The notes: a model not told the origin generated them from the sequence alone. DNA of 64,000 bases from Parabacteroides chongii (GCF_029581355.1 NZ_CP120849.1:776501-840500); one strand, 5' to 3'. Counted from the first letter of the stretch, positions 28,483 to 38,500 are shown. Numbers and translations are program-made.

Positions 28483-29850
28483 TTATCGAAAACTTATCAC
28501 CTGCTTACCTCCGGTATCCGGTTTCTTTCCTTCCGGACGCGAAGCCGACGGAGCCGTTGCAGTGGCCGATGATACCGGAATATCACTGCCCTGTACTTTC
28601 GAACGGGCACGGGCGATCACTTTCGGGTCACGGTTATAAGTAGGATTATCTTCGATCAAGGCGATCAATGCATCGTCGTCCAGTTCATCCTGCGTCAGTA
28701 CGACCGCTTTGGCACGGGCAGCCACACGACGCATACGCTGGCCGGAAGCACCGTAATATTTGTCGATCAGGTCTTTTTCGGCACGTTCCTTGTTCAGGCG
28801 TTCCTCTTCCAGGCGAAGCTCTTCCTCGGTCATGCGGCCCTGTTCGATCTGACGTTTTTCGGCGATCTGCGGAATGTCTTCCATTCCGAAACCGGTAGCC
28901 AGGATCGTCATCTTCACTTTCGATCCCAATGTCGTATCGACAGCCGTACCCCAAATCACTTCGATATCGCGTCCGAAGCGCGACATGAAATCGTGCACAT
29001 CGTTCATTTCTTCCATACGCAGTTCCGCTTCTTCGCCGAACGAAACGTTGAACAATATCTTCTTAGCGTTGAAAACGTCATTATTGTTCAGCAACGGAGA
29101 GTTCAACGCATCTTCGATCGCCTGGCGCACACGGCCTTCACCTTCACCGAAACCGTTACTCATCAAGGCAACGCCACCGTCTTTCATAGTGGTATTGACA
29201 TCGGCAAAGTCGAGGTTGATAATACCCGGAAGGGTGATGATCTCGGCAATACTCTTGGCGGCAATCGTCAGCGTATCATCCGCTTTCCCGAAGGCATTCG
29301 TCATGGTCAAGTCGGAATAGATGGCACGCAGGCGTTCGTTGTTGATCACCAGCAGGGCATCCACATTCTTGCTGATCTCTTCCACCCCGTTCAGGGCCTG
29401 AATGATCTTGCGTTCGCCTTCAAAGACGAAAGGTATGGTGACGATACCGACGGTCAGAATTCCCATATCCTTGGCGATGCGGGCAATGACCGGAGCAGCT
29501 CCCGTTCCCGTACCGCCACCCATTCCGGCAGTGATAAAGACCATCTTGGTTCCGTCGCTCAGCATCTTGCGGATATCTTCCATACTTTCTTCGGCAGCCA
29601 TCATGGCCCGCTCGGGCTTGTTTCCGGCTCCCAGTCCCTGGGTGATATTACGGCCCAGCGGCACTTTGACCGGCACGTCCGAACGGTTCAGCGCCTGGTT
29701 GTCTGTGTTACACAGAACGAATGTAACATCATGTATACCTTCTTTGTACATGTGGGTAACCGCGTTACCACCACCGCCTCCTACACCAATTACTTTGATG
29801 ATCTTAGGAGTATCTGTCGGATAATTGAAACTTAATATTGTGTCGTCCAT
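28483..29850 (-). CDS. ftsZ: Cell division GTPase FtsZ
   Basis: 455 residues. The tubulin homologue that forms the cytokinetic ring. The N-terminal GTPase domain has IGVGGGGGNAVTHM (residues about 20-34) and the tubulin signature GGGTGTGAAPVIA (about 110). The T7 loop is visible near NLDFADVNTTMKDGG. The core ends near residue 320. The long variable linker is charged, and the tail carries a conserved-looking tip (KQVISFR) instead of the Proteobacterial DIPAFLR form, as is usual in Bacteroidota. It is preceded by ftsA (29-bp gap). Confidence 0.97.
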   Translation of the reverse strand: MDDTILSFNYPTDTPKIIKVIGVGGGGGNAVTHMYKEGIHDVTFVLCNTDNQALNRSDVPVKVPLGRNITQGLGAGNKPERAMMAAEESMEDIRKMLSDGTKMVFITAGMGGGTGTGAAPVIARIAKDMGILTVGIVTIPFVFEGERKIIQALNGVEEISKNVDALLVINNERLRAIYSDLTMTNAFGKADDTLTIAAKSIAEIITLPGIINLDFADVNTTMKDGGVALMSNGFGEGEGRVRQAIEDALNSPLLNNNDVFNAKKILFNVSFGEEAELRMEEMNDVHDFMSRFGRDIEVIWGTAVDTTLGSKVKMTILATGFGMEDIPQIAEKRQIEQGRMTEEELRLEEERLNKERAEKDLIDKYYGASGQRMRRVAARAKAVVLTQDELDDDALIALIEDNPTYNRDPKVIARARSKVQGSDIPVSSATATAPSASRPEGKKPDTGGKQVISFR

Positions 29851-29879
29851 TGTCTTCCGGTTTTAATCCATTCGCTGAT

Positions 29880-31226
29880 TTACTTTATATCGTCTTCGTC
29901 GTCAAACAGGCTCTTGCCAAACGTATCTATTCCCTTGGTCAGCCGTCCGAACAGACCGGGACCTTTTTTCTTTTCCGGTTTCTTCTTGGGTGGTTCGGGA
30001 ACTCTCTTAGGTTCTTCCATGACAGGCTCTTCTTCCTTCTTCTCCGGTATCGGTTCTACTTTAGGCGGGATATAAAGAGCACAGTTTTCCGTTCCTCTTG
30101 CCAGCAAACCGACAGCTACGGCGTATTCGGGATTGTTGGCGATCATCTCACCGCTTTCCACGATGCCTTTGCGTACGGCAGAATAGCGAACATCCATTTT
30201 CAGGCGTTCACGGATCACTTCAGGCAGGTTCTTCAAGGCAGCACCGCCACCAGTGATAATGATACCGGCACCCAGCGAATTCATCAAGCCGGTCGCTTCG
30301 AGACGGGCATATACGTTTTCGAGGATTTCTTTCATACGGGCTTCGATCACATTATTGAGATCCGCCAGTTTAACCTCACGCAATCCCATGCCGTCGGCAG
30401 AACTTACCTGGATGCTCAGATCGTTGTCTTTCTCCATCAGGGCACTGCCGTAAGTCAGTTTCACGCGTTCAGCCTCAGCTTCCACCAGATGGAGGCTGGT
30501 GATATCGCGGGTGATCAGGTTACCGCCGAAAGGAATGACGGATAGGTTGACCAGCTGTCCGCCTTTATAAACCGTCAGTGTAGTCACCCCGGCACCGAAA
30601 CCGATCAGGGCACAGCCCAGGTCCTTCTCGTTGTCGGTCAGCACCACATCGGCCAGAGCCAGCGGGGAGACAACGATATCGGCAATTTCTATTTTGGCAC
30701 GGTCGGCAATACTGTTGACCACATAACGTTTCAACGAAGGCCGTCCGACAATCAGCTTATAGCGTGCCTCAATCCGGGTACAGGGAATACCTACCGGATT
30801 GGGTTCAGGTTTGTCGTCTAAAACATAGGTGGGAGAAACTGCCGCCAGCACATCCAGCATGTCCGGACGGTAATTGCAGCATTCTTCATACAGACCTTTG
30901 ATAATTTCTTCCGTCACTACGCCGTCGGTCCCCAAAATACGTGGAACCGTATGGTCGATAGAACGCAGCGACTGCCCCCCGATGCCGACATACACTTTTC
31001 CGACCTTCGCGCCGTTCAGTTTATTTTCGAGCTTCAGGATAAGCCGTTTGATCTTATTCGCCGTTTCTTCCACATTATATACACATCCTCTTCGTATACA
31101 GGTAGCGGAGTTCTCAACTTCGTAGGCAATAATCGAGAGAGCCCCCGTCGGGCCCTTCGTTCCTACCATACCGACCATGTGAGAAGAGCCAAGGTCGATG
31201 GCTGCTATAAAGTCTGTGTATGCCAT
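29880..31226 (-). CDS. ftsA: Cell division protein FtsA
   Basis: 448 residues. Actin-like ATPase that tethers FtsZ to the membrane. The phosphate-1 motif is at the N-terminus (FIAAIDLGSSHMVGMVG), the SHS2-like subdomain follows, and ATP-site signatures occur at IGFGAGVTTLTVYKGG and IIITGGGAALKNL. A Pro/Lys/Glu-rich linker (about residues 390-425) is followed by the C-terminal amphipathic helix (GLFGRLTKGIDTFGKSLF), the expected membrane-targeting sequence. It lies between ftsQ (5-bp gap) and ftsZ. Confidence 0.96.
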   Translation of the reverse strand: MAYTDFIAAIDLGSSHMVGMVGTKGPTGALSIIAYEVENSATCIRRGCVYNVEETANKIKRLILKLENKLNGAKVGKVYVGIGGQSLRSIDHTVPRILGTDGVVTEEIIKGLYEECCNYRPDMLDVLAAVSPTYVLDDKPEPNPVGIPCTRIEARYKLIVGRPSLKRYVVNSIADRAKIEIADIVVSPLALADVVLTDNEKDLGCALIGFGAGVTTLTVYKGGQLVNLSVIPFGGNLITRDITSLHLVEAEAERVKLTYGSALMEKDNDLSIQVSSADGMGLREVKLADLNNVIEARMKEILENVYARLEATGLMNSLGAGIIITGGGAALKNLPEVIRERLKMDVRYSAVRKGIVESGEMIANNPEYAVAVGLLARGTENCALYIPPKVEPIPEKKEEEPVMEEPKRVPEPPKKKPEKKKGPGLFGRLTKGIDTFGKSLFDDEDDIK

Positions 31227-31231
31227 ATCAT

Positions 31232-31960
31232 CTATCTTTTAGTACAAACAATCTGATCTTTGTATTTTAAATTAATTATACTGTATTTCTCCCAGCCGGT
31301 TTTAGGTATGACCTTATCGTAGAAGAGGCGGAGGTTATCCAGCTTTTCTTCGAAATCGGCGAAAGAGCCCAGTACAATACGGTGGTTTCCCACCCGGGGA
31401 ATCAGTTCCACTTCGTTATCAGGATGAACATAAATCTGTTCGATCTGATTATTCCAGAACTCATTCTCCTGCAAAAATAATGCAAATTTGTATAAGTCGG
31501 TTACCGCCAGCTCTTTTTCGACATATCCGCTTACTAAAGGAACGTCGGCAACATAACGGAAACTGACCGGCATCGTGGTGCCGAGGTTATCCACGTAGAA
31601 GTTCCCTCTGGAGCTAATCACACGCAAGATAGGAATTTTCTGCTCAACTTCAAGCTTAATAATGCCCGAAGGTGTCTTATAGGCTTCGATACGGGCGATC
31701 ATTTCGTTCTTTTTCAGTTCCGTTTCTATCTTATCGGTGTTGATCGCATCCATAGGCTTTTTGATCGGGTTCAGATCCGCCTTTTTGAGAATCGACACCA
31801 GGTCGCTCTCACTCACGAAATGCTTGTCAAGACTGTCCTTTACCACGACCTGGAGGTCCTGGCATACCTTGTCCTGCTTCATATCCTGAAAGAAGAAGGC
31901 GACAAACACGATGTAACAAGACAACAGTGTAGCTACTACTATGGAAACTATACGAATCAC
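31232..31960 (-). CDS. ftsQ: Cell division protein FtsQ
   Basis: 242 residues. Bitopic inner-membrane divisome protein: short N-terminus, one membrane segment (residues about 3-25, IVSIVVATLLSCYIVFVAFF), then a periplasmic POTRA-like domain (about 35-110) and FtsQ beta-domain. The start is a GTG at 31958-31960 that overlaps the murC stop as GTGA, so it is translated by coupling to murC. Sequence similarity within the family is low; the call relies strongly on its position between murC and ftsA. Confidence 0.9.
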   Translation of the reverse strand: MIRIVSIVVATLLSCYIVFVAFFFQDMKQDKVCQDLQVVVKDSLDKHFVSESDLVSILKKADLNPIKKPMDAINTDKIETELKKNEMIARIEAYKTPSGIIKLEVEQKIPILRVISSRGNFYVDNLGTTMPVSFRYVADVPLVSGYVEKELAVTDLYKFALFLQENEFWNNQIEQIYVHPDNEVELIPRVGNHRIVLGSFADFEEKLDNLRLFYDKVIPKTGWEKYSIINLKYKDQIVCTKR

Positions 31961-33378
31961 AATTTCTTATCCAATATTTGTTTTACAGGTTCGATCAACC
32001 GGTCGATATCACCGGCACCGACCATCAATACCACTTCAAACGTATCCGCCTCTTTCTCCACCAGATCGAGCAGTTCGCTTTTGCGGATCAGCTTTTTGGC
32101 GGGAATAGTGACAGCATCGAATATGATTTCCGAAGTAACCCCCGGAATAGGTTCTTCCCGCGCAGGATAAATATCCAGCAGGATCAGTTCGTCCAGCAGC
32201 GACAGGCTGGCGGCAAAGTCAGGCGCAAAGTCGCGTGTGCGGGTGTATAGGTGCGGCTGGAAGATTCCCGTCACTTTGCGTCCGGCATAGAGTTCCTTTA
32301 CGGACTGAATGCTGGCTGCCAGTTCGGCAGGATGGTGGGCATAATCGTCGATCAGGACGATATTGTCTTTCTTCAGGTGGAAATCGAAACGGCGTTTCGG
32401 ACCTCCGAAAGAAGCCATACCTTTCTTTATTTCTTCGGGCGTTGCGCCGTTCATCCATGCCAAAGCGATGGCGGCAACACCATTCTCTATGTTTACTTTC
32501 ACAGGAACACCCAACTGGATATCGGCAATGCGGATATCAGGACCTACAAAATCGAACCAGATCTCACCGTTGCCGATACGGACGTTTTCAGCATAAAAGT
32601 CGGGCTTGTCAGTTGACAGTTGACAGTTGACAGTTGACAGATCTTCAGCTCCAGTGTAGGTATAGAGCTTCACGCCCTCTTTCAGGCGGGGTGCCACATC
32701 AATGCCTTTCTTCATGACCAGGCAGCCATCGGGACGGATCAGTGATGTGAAATGCTCGAAACTTTCGCGGTAGGCTTCTGCCGTACCATAAATATCCAAA
32801 TGATCCGGATCGGCGGCAGTGATCACAGCCATATAGGGAGTCAGCCAGTGGAAAGAACGGTCGAACTCGTCAGCTTCGATAACGGTCAGGTCGCTTTTAT
32901 CGGAAAGCATCAGGTTGCTGCCGTAGTTCTTCAGGATACCCCCCAGGAAAGCATTGCAATCGACATGCGATTGTTTCAGCAGGTGGGCAAGCATGGAAGA
33001 GGTCGTTGTCTTTCCGTGTGTCCCGGCAATACAAAGCCCGCGCGAACAGTTGGTTATTTCACCTAATACACGGGCACGCTTCATAACCTCGAAACCGTTC
33101 TGACGGAAATAGGTCAGTTCCGTATGCGATTCGGGAACCGCCGGCGTATAGACAACCAAGGTTTGTGCCGGATCCTTGAAAGCATCCGGTATCAGGGAGG
33201 TGTTATCTTCGTAATGAATAACGGCACCTTCGCGGTTCAGCTGGGCGGTCAGGTCGGAGGGTGTTTTATCATATCCGGCTACCTGCTTTCCCCTGGAAAG
33301 AAAGTAACGGATCAGGGCACTCATTCCGATTCCTCCGGCTCCGACAAAGTAAACGGCCGTTATCGTATTTATATTCAT
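31957..33378 (-). CDS. murC: UDP-N-acetylmuramate--L-alanine ligase
   Basis: 473 residues. Adds L-Ala to UDP-MurNAc in the cytosol. N-terminal Rossmann domain (YFVGAGGIGMSALIRYFLSRG), central ATPase domain with P-loop AGTHGKTTTSSMLA (about residue 118), then DEFDRSF and the Mur-ligase C-terminal domain (IDDYAHHPAELAASI). Residues about 250-262 (DLSTVNCQLSTDK) are encoded by an in-frame run of TTGACAG heptamers (32610-32640, plus-strand sense), which looks like a repeat insertion tolerated in a surface loop. The stop overlaps the ftsQ GTG by 4 bp; murG lies 6 bp upstream. Confidence 0.96.
   Translation of the reverse strand: MNINTITAVYFVGAGGIGMSALIRYFLSRGKQVAGYDKTPSDLTAQLNREGAVIHYEDNTSLIPDAFKDPAQTLVVYTPAVPESHTELTYFRQNGFEVMKRARVLGEITNCSRGLCIAGTHGKTTTSSMLAHLLKQSHVDCNAFLGGILKNYGSNLMLSDKSDLTVIEADEFDRSFHWLTPYMAVITAADPDHLDIYGTAEAYRESFEHFTSLIRPDGCLVMKKGIDVAPRLKEGVKLYTYTGAEDLSTVNCQLSTDKPDFYAENVRIGNGEIWFDFVGPDIRIADIQLGVPVKVNIENGVAAIALAWMNGATPEEIKKGMASFGGPKRRFDFHLKKDNIVLIDDYAHHPAELAASIQSVKELYAGRKVTGIFQPHLYTRTRDFAPDFAASLSLLDELILLDIYPAREEPIPGVTSEIIFDAVTIPAKKLIRKSELLDLVEKEADTFEVVLMVGAGDIDRLIEPVKQILDKKL
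32608..32640. repeat. TTGACAG heptamer repeat inside murC
   Basis: Four exact TTGACAG copies (plus-strand sense) with a partial copy in front. They lie wholly within the murC reading frame, which they leave open, and are identical to intergenic clusters in this window. Confidence 0.9.
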
Positions 33379-33384
33379 ATCGTT

Positions 33385-34485
33385 TTATTTTATTATCTTC
33401 ATTATTTCGTCGACAATTTGGTCTGCACTGTGATGATGTGCCAGTTTTTCGATGTTACGACTCATCTGTGCCAGCCGTTCGTCGTCATGAACGACTTCGA
33501 GCGCTTTCGTGACCAGTTCCTGCTCCGCATCTTTATCTGCAACCATGATCGCCGCGTCTTTGTTTACCAAAGCGAGCGCATTTTTTGTCTGATGATCTTC
33601 CGCCACGTTGGGGGAAGGGACCAGGATGACCGGTTTCTTCAACAGACAGAGTTCGGAGATCGAACTTGCACCGGCACGGGATATGATCAGATCGGCTGCT
33701 GAATAGGCATAATCCATACGGGTGATAAAGTCGGAACACCAGATCGGCATGCCGCGATAGGCTTTCAGATGCTTGGTGGCTTCGTTGTAATAATAACGTC
33801 CAGTCTGCCAGATCACCTGTACATCAGAGCCGAACAGCTTGTCGAGGTCACCTTGAATACTTCGGTTGATCGTTCGTGCCCCCAGGCTGCCTCCTACCAC
33901 CAGGATCGTTTTCTTCTCAGGCGACAGACCGAAGAAAGCCAATGCTTCTTCTTTCTTACCGAGGGCTTCCTCCAAATCCTGACGGACAGGGTTTCCGGTT
34001 ACCACAATCTTGTCTGCAGGGAAGAACTTCTCCATTCCGTCGTAAGCGACACATATTTTCGATGCTTTCTTCGCGAGTAACTTATTGGTCACTCCGGCAT
34101 AGGAGTTCTGCTCCTGAATCAGTGTCGGGATACCTTGCGAAGCAGCCATCCACAGGGTCGGACCACTGGCATAGCCTCCCACGCCTACTGCGATATCGGG
34201 ACGGAACTCGCGGATCGTCTTCTTCGCCAGTCCGAGACTTTTACGTAGTCGGTTAAGCACCTTTATATTATTGAACAGGTGAGCACGGTCGAAACCACTC
34301 ACCGGTAAGCCTACTATCTGATAGCCGGCGGCCGGAACCTTCTCCATTTCCATCCGGTCTTCCGCACCTACAAATAAGATTTCCGCATCAGGAAAACGTT
34401 TCCTGATGGTATTGGCGATGGAGATGGCCGGGAAGATATGCCCGCCGGTTCCGCCGCCACTTATTATTATACGGTACTGTTTCAT
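33385..34485 (-). CDS. murG: UDP-GlcNAc:lipid I GlcNAc transferase MurG
   Basis: 366 residues. Makes lipid II at the cytoplasmic face of the inner membrane. GT28/GT-B fold: N-terminal GGGTGGHIFPAISIA (residues about 10-24), second G-loop GVGGYASGPTLW, UDP-GlcNAc-binding half with VVGGSLGARTIN and the ISRAGASSISELCLLKKPVIL block, then AEDHQTKNALAL. Full length. Packed between ftsW (3-bp gap) and murC (6-bp gap). Confidence 0.96.
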   Translation of the reverse strand: MKQYRIIISGGGTGGHIFPAISIANTIRKRFPDAEILFVGAEDRMEMEKVPAAGYQIVGLPVSGFDRAHLFNNIKVLNRLRKSLGLAKKTIREFRPDIAVGVGGYASGPTLWMAASQGIPTLIQEQNSYAGVTNKLLAKKASKICVAYDGMEKFFPADKIVVTGNPVRQDLEEALGKKEEALAFFGLSPEKKTILVVGGSLGARTINRSIQGDLDKLFGSDVQVIWQTGRYYYNEATKHLKAYRGMPIWCSDFITRMDYAYSAADLIISRAGASSISELCLLKKPVILVPSPNVAEDHQTKNALALVNKDAAIMVADKDAEQELVTKALEVVHDDERLAQMSRNIEKLAHHHSADQIVDEIMKIIK

Positions 34486-34488
34486 TTT

Positions 34489-35781
34489 CTATTTTGTTTC
34501 TGTTACTTCTTCTTCCGTTTCGGGTAGCGTATCAGGCACCCAGTTGGATATTTCTTCTTCCGTAATAGCCGGAGCCGCACCAGCACCTTCGGTTTCCTCT
34601 TCCGGAAGCTCATCTTCTTCGTTACCCATATTGGCTCCGAAACGGCTCACACTCAGGATGATCCCGAAATAGATACAGGATATCACCGTAGAGGTACCAC
34701 CACGGCTGACCAACGGCATCGGCTGACCGGTCACCGGTATCAGGTTGACTGCCACTGCCATATTCGCAAGTGCCTGCACCACGATCAGCAGGCCGCACCC
34801 CAATACAAGGTATTTCGGAAAGGCTTTATCGCATTTCCGGGCAATCATCCCGACTCGCACCAACAGCATGATATACAGCATTAATACGAATACGCCCCCG
34901 ACGACGCCCAACTCTTCTATAATGATCGCATAAATAAAGTCGGAATAAGCCTGCGGAAGAAAATCCCTCTGCTGGCCATGACCAGGCAACTGTCCGAACA
35001 AACCTCCGTGTGCAATCGCGATCTTTGCATGGGAGACCTGGTAATTATCATCGGTTATCTTATATACACCATTTTCATCGGTATCCGATTCATGCCCGTC
35101 GAAGAAACGCTCCAAACGTCCCTGCCATGTGGCAAAACGATCCGGCAGATACTGAGTGACTCCTGCCGGCGTAAACCGCAACAACACGATAAACAGGATA
35201 AGTGCCAATATCAGGACACCCGCCAGTTTTCCCAGTTTCATCAGCGGCAACTGCCCGATAAACATCATCAGGAAGCAAACGCCAAACAACATAAAAGCAG
35301 TCGAGAAGTTCTCGGGAAGGATTAGGACACATGTCGTCCCCACCCCGATCAATATATACTTGAATATCTGGTCGTCCGTAAATTTACTCCGCTTACTGAG
35401 CAGGAAAGCGATGAACACAATGGATGCGAGCTTCGCAAACTCGGAGGGCTGGAACTGTATCCCGAATATCTCCAGCCAGCGGTGCGCATCATTGGCATTG
35501 ATTCCCACAAAAGGCGTGACGATCAACATCAGCACCGACACAGGAAGCAACAGAATAAACGCCGGAAAGAACCGGCACGGGACATTGTGCAGCAACAAGA
35601 CAAGCACAAATCCCCCCAGCAGGAAAGTGGCATGCCGGACGATCGGTGCCCAATGATTCGCGTTCTTATAGGCAATCGTGCTCGTAGCACTGAACACCTC
35701 AATCACCGAAATCAAGCACAGGAACATAAAGATGATCCATATCACCCGGTCGCCCTTAAATAATTTACTTGCCAGATCCAT
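34489..35781 (-). CDS. ftsW: Septal peptidoglycan polymerase FtsW (SEDS family)
   Basis: 430 residues, inner membrane, about ten hydrophobic segments. SEDS signatures include GINANDAHRWLEIFGIQFQP near residue 90, LPDRFATWQGRLERFF, and PVTGQPMPLVSRGGTSTVIS near residue 360. It polymerises lipid II together with the FtsI-type transpeptidase encoded upstream. A Glu-rich cytoplasmic tail of about 50 residues follows the last membrane helix. It sits between murD and murG; FtsW rather than RodA is favoured by this context. Confidence 0.95.
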   Translation of the reverse strand: MDLASKLFKGDRVIWIIFMFLCLISVIEVFSATSTIAYKNANHWAPIVRHATFLLGGFVLVLLLHNVPCRFFPAFILLLPVSVLMLIVTPFVGINANDAHRWLEIFGIQFQPSEFAKLASIVFIAFLLSKRSKFTDDQIFKYILIGVGTTCVLILPENFSTAFMLFGVCFLMMFIGQLPLMKLGKLAGVLILALILFIVLLRFTPAGVTQYLPDRFATWQGRLERFFDGHESDTDENGVYKITDDNYQVSHAKIAIAHGGLFGQLPGHGQQRDFLPQAYSDFIYAIIIEELGVVGGVFVLMLYIMLLVRVGMIARKCDKAFPKYLVLGCGLLIVVQALANMAVAVNLIPVTGQPMPLVSRGGTSTVISCIYFGIILSVSRFGANMGNEEDELPEEETEGAGAAPAITEEEISNWVPDTLPETEEEVTETK

Positions 35782-35792
35782 TCTAATTCATT

Positions 35793-37130
35793 TTACAAGT
35801 TACGTACACAAGCCTTGAACTGGTCGCCGCGGTCTTCGTAACTCTTGAAGAGATCGAAGCTGGCGCAGCAGGGTGATAACAAAACGGTGTCTCCCTTTTC
35901 TGCCAGTTTATAAGCCTTGCTTACCGCTTCTTCCATCGAGCGGGCATCTTCAATCTGCGACACCTTTCCGTCGAAGAAAGTATGCAGTTTGTTATTGTCG
36001 ACACCCAGGAAAATCAAGGCACGTACTTTTTGTTTTACAAGTTCTTCAATCTCGGAATAGTCGTTACCCTTGTCTGTTCCGCCCAGTATCAGTACCAGTT
36101 TGGTCGTCATACTTTGCAAGGCATACCAGCAAGAGTTTACATTCGTCGCTTTCGAGTCGTTGATATAGTCTACTCCGCGTACACGGGCCACTTTCTCCAG
36201 GCGGTGTTCCACCCCGGTAAAGTCACTCAGTGAAGCCCGTATATTTTCATCGTGGATATCGACCACCTTGGATGCGATGCCCGATGCCAGCGAATTGTAC
36301 AGGTTATGTGTACCCGTTAATGCTAATAAGTCCTGATCCATTGTAAATGTTCCGTTTGAGGTTTCAATTACTATTTGCTTATTATCCGTATATCCCTTCA
36401 CGCCGTCTTCATGCGTTTCGGCGAATGGGTAAAGAGTTGCCGCAGGATGGCGTTTAGCGATCTCACGGGCAATGATCGGGTCGTCGTTCCAGAAGATGAA
36501 CGCATCTTCCGACGTTTGGTTCTGGATTATGCGGAACTTGGCGTTCACATAATTCTGCATCTCGTAGTTATAACGGTCCAGATGATCGGGTGTTATATTC
36601 AACAAGATAGCTATATCCGCTTTGAAGTCGTACATGTTGTCCAACTGAAAACTGCTCAGTTCGATCACGTAGACCGCGTGCGGGTCTTCGGCAACCTGCA
36701 ATGCCAGGCTGTTTCCTACGTTTCCTGCCAGGCCGACATCCACTCCGGCTTCTTTCAGGATATGGTACGTAAGCATGGTAGTCGTTGTCTTACCATTACT
36801 TCCGGTGATACAGATCATTTTCGAGTCGGTGTATCGTCCGGCAAATTCTATTTCGGAGATGATATGCGTCCCCTGCGCTTTCAGTTTCTGGATCATCGGA
36901 GCCTTGTCGGGTATTCCGGGGCTTTTGATGATCTCGTCGGCATTCAGAATGTCGGCTTCGGTATGCTGTCCTTCTTCCCAACGAATTCCGTGGGCGTCGA
37001 GCATATCCTTATACTTGGGTTTGATAGACGAAAAGTCGGAAACGAACACGTCAAATCCTTTTGCCTTCGCCAACACGGCTGCACCTGCACCGCTTTCTCC
37101 TCCCCCTAATACAACAATCCGGTTGTTCAT
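35793..37130 (-). CDS. murD: UDP-N-acetylmuramoyl-L-alanine--D-glutamate ligase
   Basis: 445 residues. Adds D-Glu to UDP-MurNAc-L-Ala in the cytosol. N-terminal LGGGESGAGAAVLAKAKG, central ATPase domain with P-loop CITGSNGKTTTTMLTYHIL (about residue 110), NITPDHLDRY, and C-terminal RGVDYINDSKATNVNSCWYAL and LSPCCASFDLFKSYEDRGD, which are characteristic of MurD. It is separated from mraY by a heptamer-type inverted repeat, the only sizeable gap inside the mraY-ftsZ half of the cluster. Confidence 0.96.
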   Translation of the reverse strand: MNNRIVVLGGGESGAGAAVLAKAKGFDVFVSDFSSIKPKYKDMLDAHGIRWEEGQHTEADILNADEIIKSPGIPDKAPMIQKLKAQGTHIISEIEFAGRYTDSKMICITGSNGKTTTTMLTYHILKEAGVDVGLAGNVGNSLALQVAEDPHAVYVIELSSFQLDNMYDFKADIAILLNITPDHLDRYNYEMQNYVNAKFRIIQNQTSEDAFIFWNDDPIIAREIAKRHPAATLYPFAETHEDGVKGYTDNKQIVIETSNGTFTMDQDLLALTGTHNLYNSLASGIASKVVDIHDENIRASLSDFTGVEHRLEKVARVRGVDYINDSKATNVNSCWYALQSMTTKLVLILGGTDKGNDYSEIEELVKQKVRALIFLGVDNNKLHTFFDGKVSQIEDARSMEEAVSKAYKLAEKGDTVLLSPCCASFDLFKSYEDRGDQFKACVRNL

Positions 37131-37147
37131 AAAAACTTTGTTTTTAC

Positions 37148-37230
37148 AATTGAAAATGGAGAATTGAAAATTGAAAATTAGCCTTACTTGCTATTACTAA
37201 TTTTCAATTTTCCATTTTCAATTTTCAATT
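37148..37230. repeat. TTGAAAA heptamer inverted repeat between mraY and murD
   Basis: The left arm 37148-37180 (TTGAAAA-type heptamers) and right arm about 37196-37230 (their complements) form a long imperfect hairpin with about a 15-bp loop. Same layout as the TTGACAG pairs at 20995 and 21751, with a different heptamer. Confidence 0.8.
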
Positions 37231-37234
37231 ATCT

Positions 37235-38494
37235 TTATCTCATCTTCAATGTGACGATCGTTATAACCGCCAAAATAATACCGATCAACCAAAAACGTAC
37301 CACTATCTTCGATTCAGGCACCACGTTGAACGGTTTTTGCAACAATGCTTGTATTCCTGCATTTCCCGCTTTCTGGAAATGATGGTGCAATGGCGTCATC
37401 TTAAATATACGACGACCTTCGCCATACTTCTTTTTTGTATATTTGAAGTAGGCAACCTGCGCCATAACCGAAATACTTTCAGCGAGAAAAATACCACAAA
37501 GAATTGGTATTAGCAACTCTTTACGTATAATTATAGCAAATACCGCGATTATACCACCCAGTGTCAGACTTCCCGTATCACCCATAAATACCTGCGCAGG
37601 GTATGAGTTATACCAAAGGAAACCGACTGTCGCCCCGATAAAAGCGGCGGCAAATACCACCAACTCTTCCGCTCCGGGGATAAACATGATATTCAGGAAG
37701 GAAGCGAACTCGAAGTGGGCGGACATATACGCCAAAATACCTAACGCAACGCCTATGATTGCAGAGGTTCCGGCAGCCAGACCGTCTAGTCCGTCCGTCA
37801 GGTTTGCCCCGTTAGATACGGCTGTCACCACGAATATGGTCATTAAAACAAAGACCAGCCACGCCGCTTCTTCTTTATAATCGCCTGCCCAGCTAACCAG
37901 TTGGGCATAATCGAAATTGTTATTCTTCATGAAAGGGATGGTCGTTTTGGTAGACTTCGTTTCTACCGTATGATAGTGGACTTCTTCGATCACATTATCA
38001 TGCCGTACCTCCATATTCTCCTTAATCACGACATCCGGGCTCATAAACAACACCAAACCGACAATCAGCCCCAGGCCGACCTGTCCGATGATCTTGAATT
38101 TACCGTGCATCCCTTCTTTATTCTTACGGAACACTTTGATATAGTCGTCGGCAAAACCAAGAGCGCCCAGCCAAACGGTGGTGACCATCATCAGGATCAC
38201 ATAAATATTATTCAGCTTGGCACAAAGTAAAGTCGGAATCAGGATGGCAATAATGATAATAATACCTCCCATTGTCGGTGTACCTTTCTTACTCATCTGC
38301 CCTTCCAGTCCGAGGTTACGTACCGTCTCGCCGATCTGCAACATCTGCAAACGATCGATAATACGGCGGCCGATAGCTGTCGAGATAAACAAGGAAAGGA
38401 TCAGTGCCAATCCGGAACGGAATGATACGTATTTAAACATCCCCGCTCCAGGTAAATCCAATTGATCCAGATAATTAAAAAGATAATAAAGCAT
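37235..38494 (-). CDS. mraY: Phospho-N-acetylmuramoyl-pentapeptide transferase MraY
   Basis: 419 residues, a polytopic inner-membrane enzyme. Transfers phospho-MurNAc-pentapeptide to undecaprenyl phosphate to give lipid I. Conserved blocks: [39 protein letters not shown] (catalytic Asp pair), [15 protein letters not shown], and [12 protein letters not shown] near the C-terminus. Its extra length compared with the E. coli enzyme (360) comes from an insert at about residues 165-200, as in other Bacteroidota. It is 6 bp from murE. Confidence 0.96.
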   Translation of the reverse strand: MLYYLFNYLDQLDLPGAGMFKYVSFRSGLALILSLFISTAIGRRIIDRLQMLQIGETVRNLGLEGQMSKKGTPTMGGIIIIIAILIPTLLCAKLNNIYVILMMVTTVWLGALGFADDYIKVFRKNKEGMHGKFKIIGQVGLGLIVGLVLFMSPDVVIKENMEVRHDNVIEEVHYHTVETKSTKTTIPFMKNNNFDYAQLVSWAGDYKEEAAWLVFVLMTIFVVTAVSNGANLTDGLDGLAAGTSAIIGVALGILAYMSAHFEFASFLNIMFIPGAEELVVFAAAFIGATVGFLWYNSYPAQVFMGDTGSLTLGGIIAVFAIIIRKELLIPILCGIFLAESISVMAQVAYFKYTKKKYGEGRRIFKMTPLHHHFQKAGNAGIQALLQKPFNVVPESKIVVRFWLIGIILAVITIVTLKMR

Positions 38495-38500
38495 GTCGTT

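Noticed and set aside
32608..32640. Assembly error or frameshift in murC caused by the heptamer run
   Set aside because: The frame stays open on both sides and all MurC motifs are present, so a tolerated insertion is more likely.
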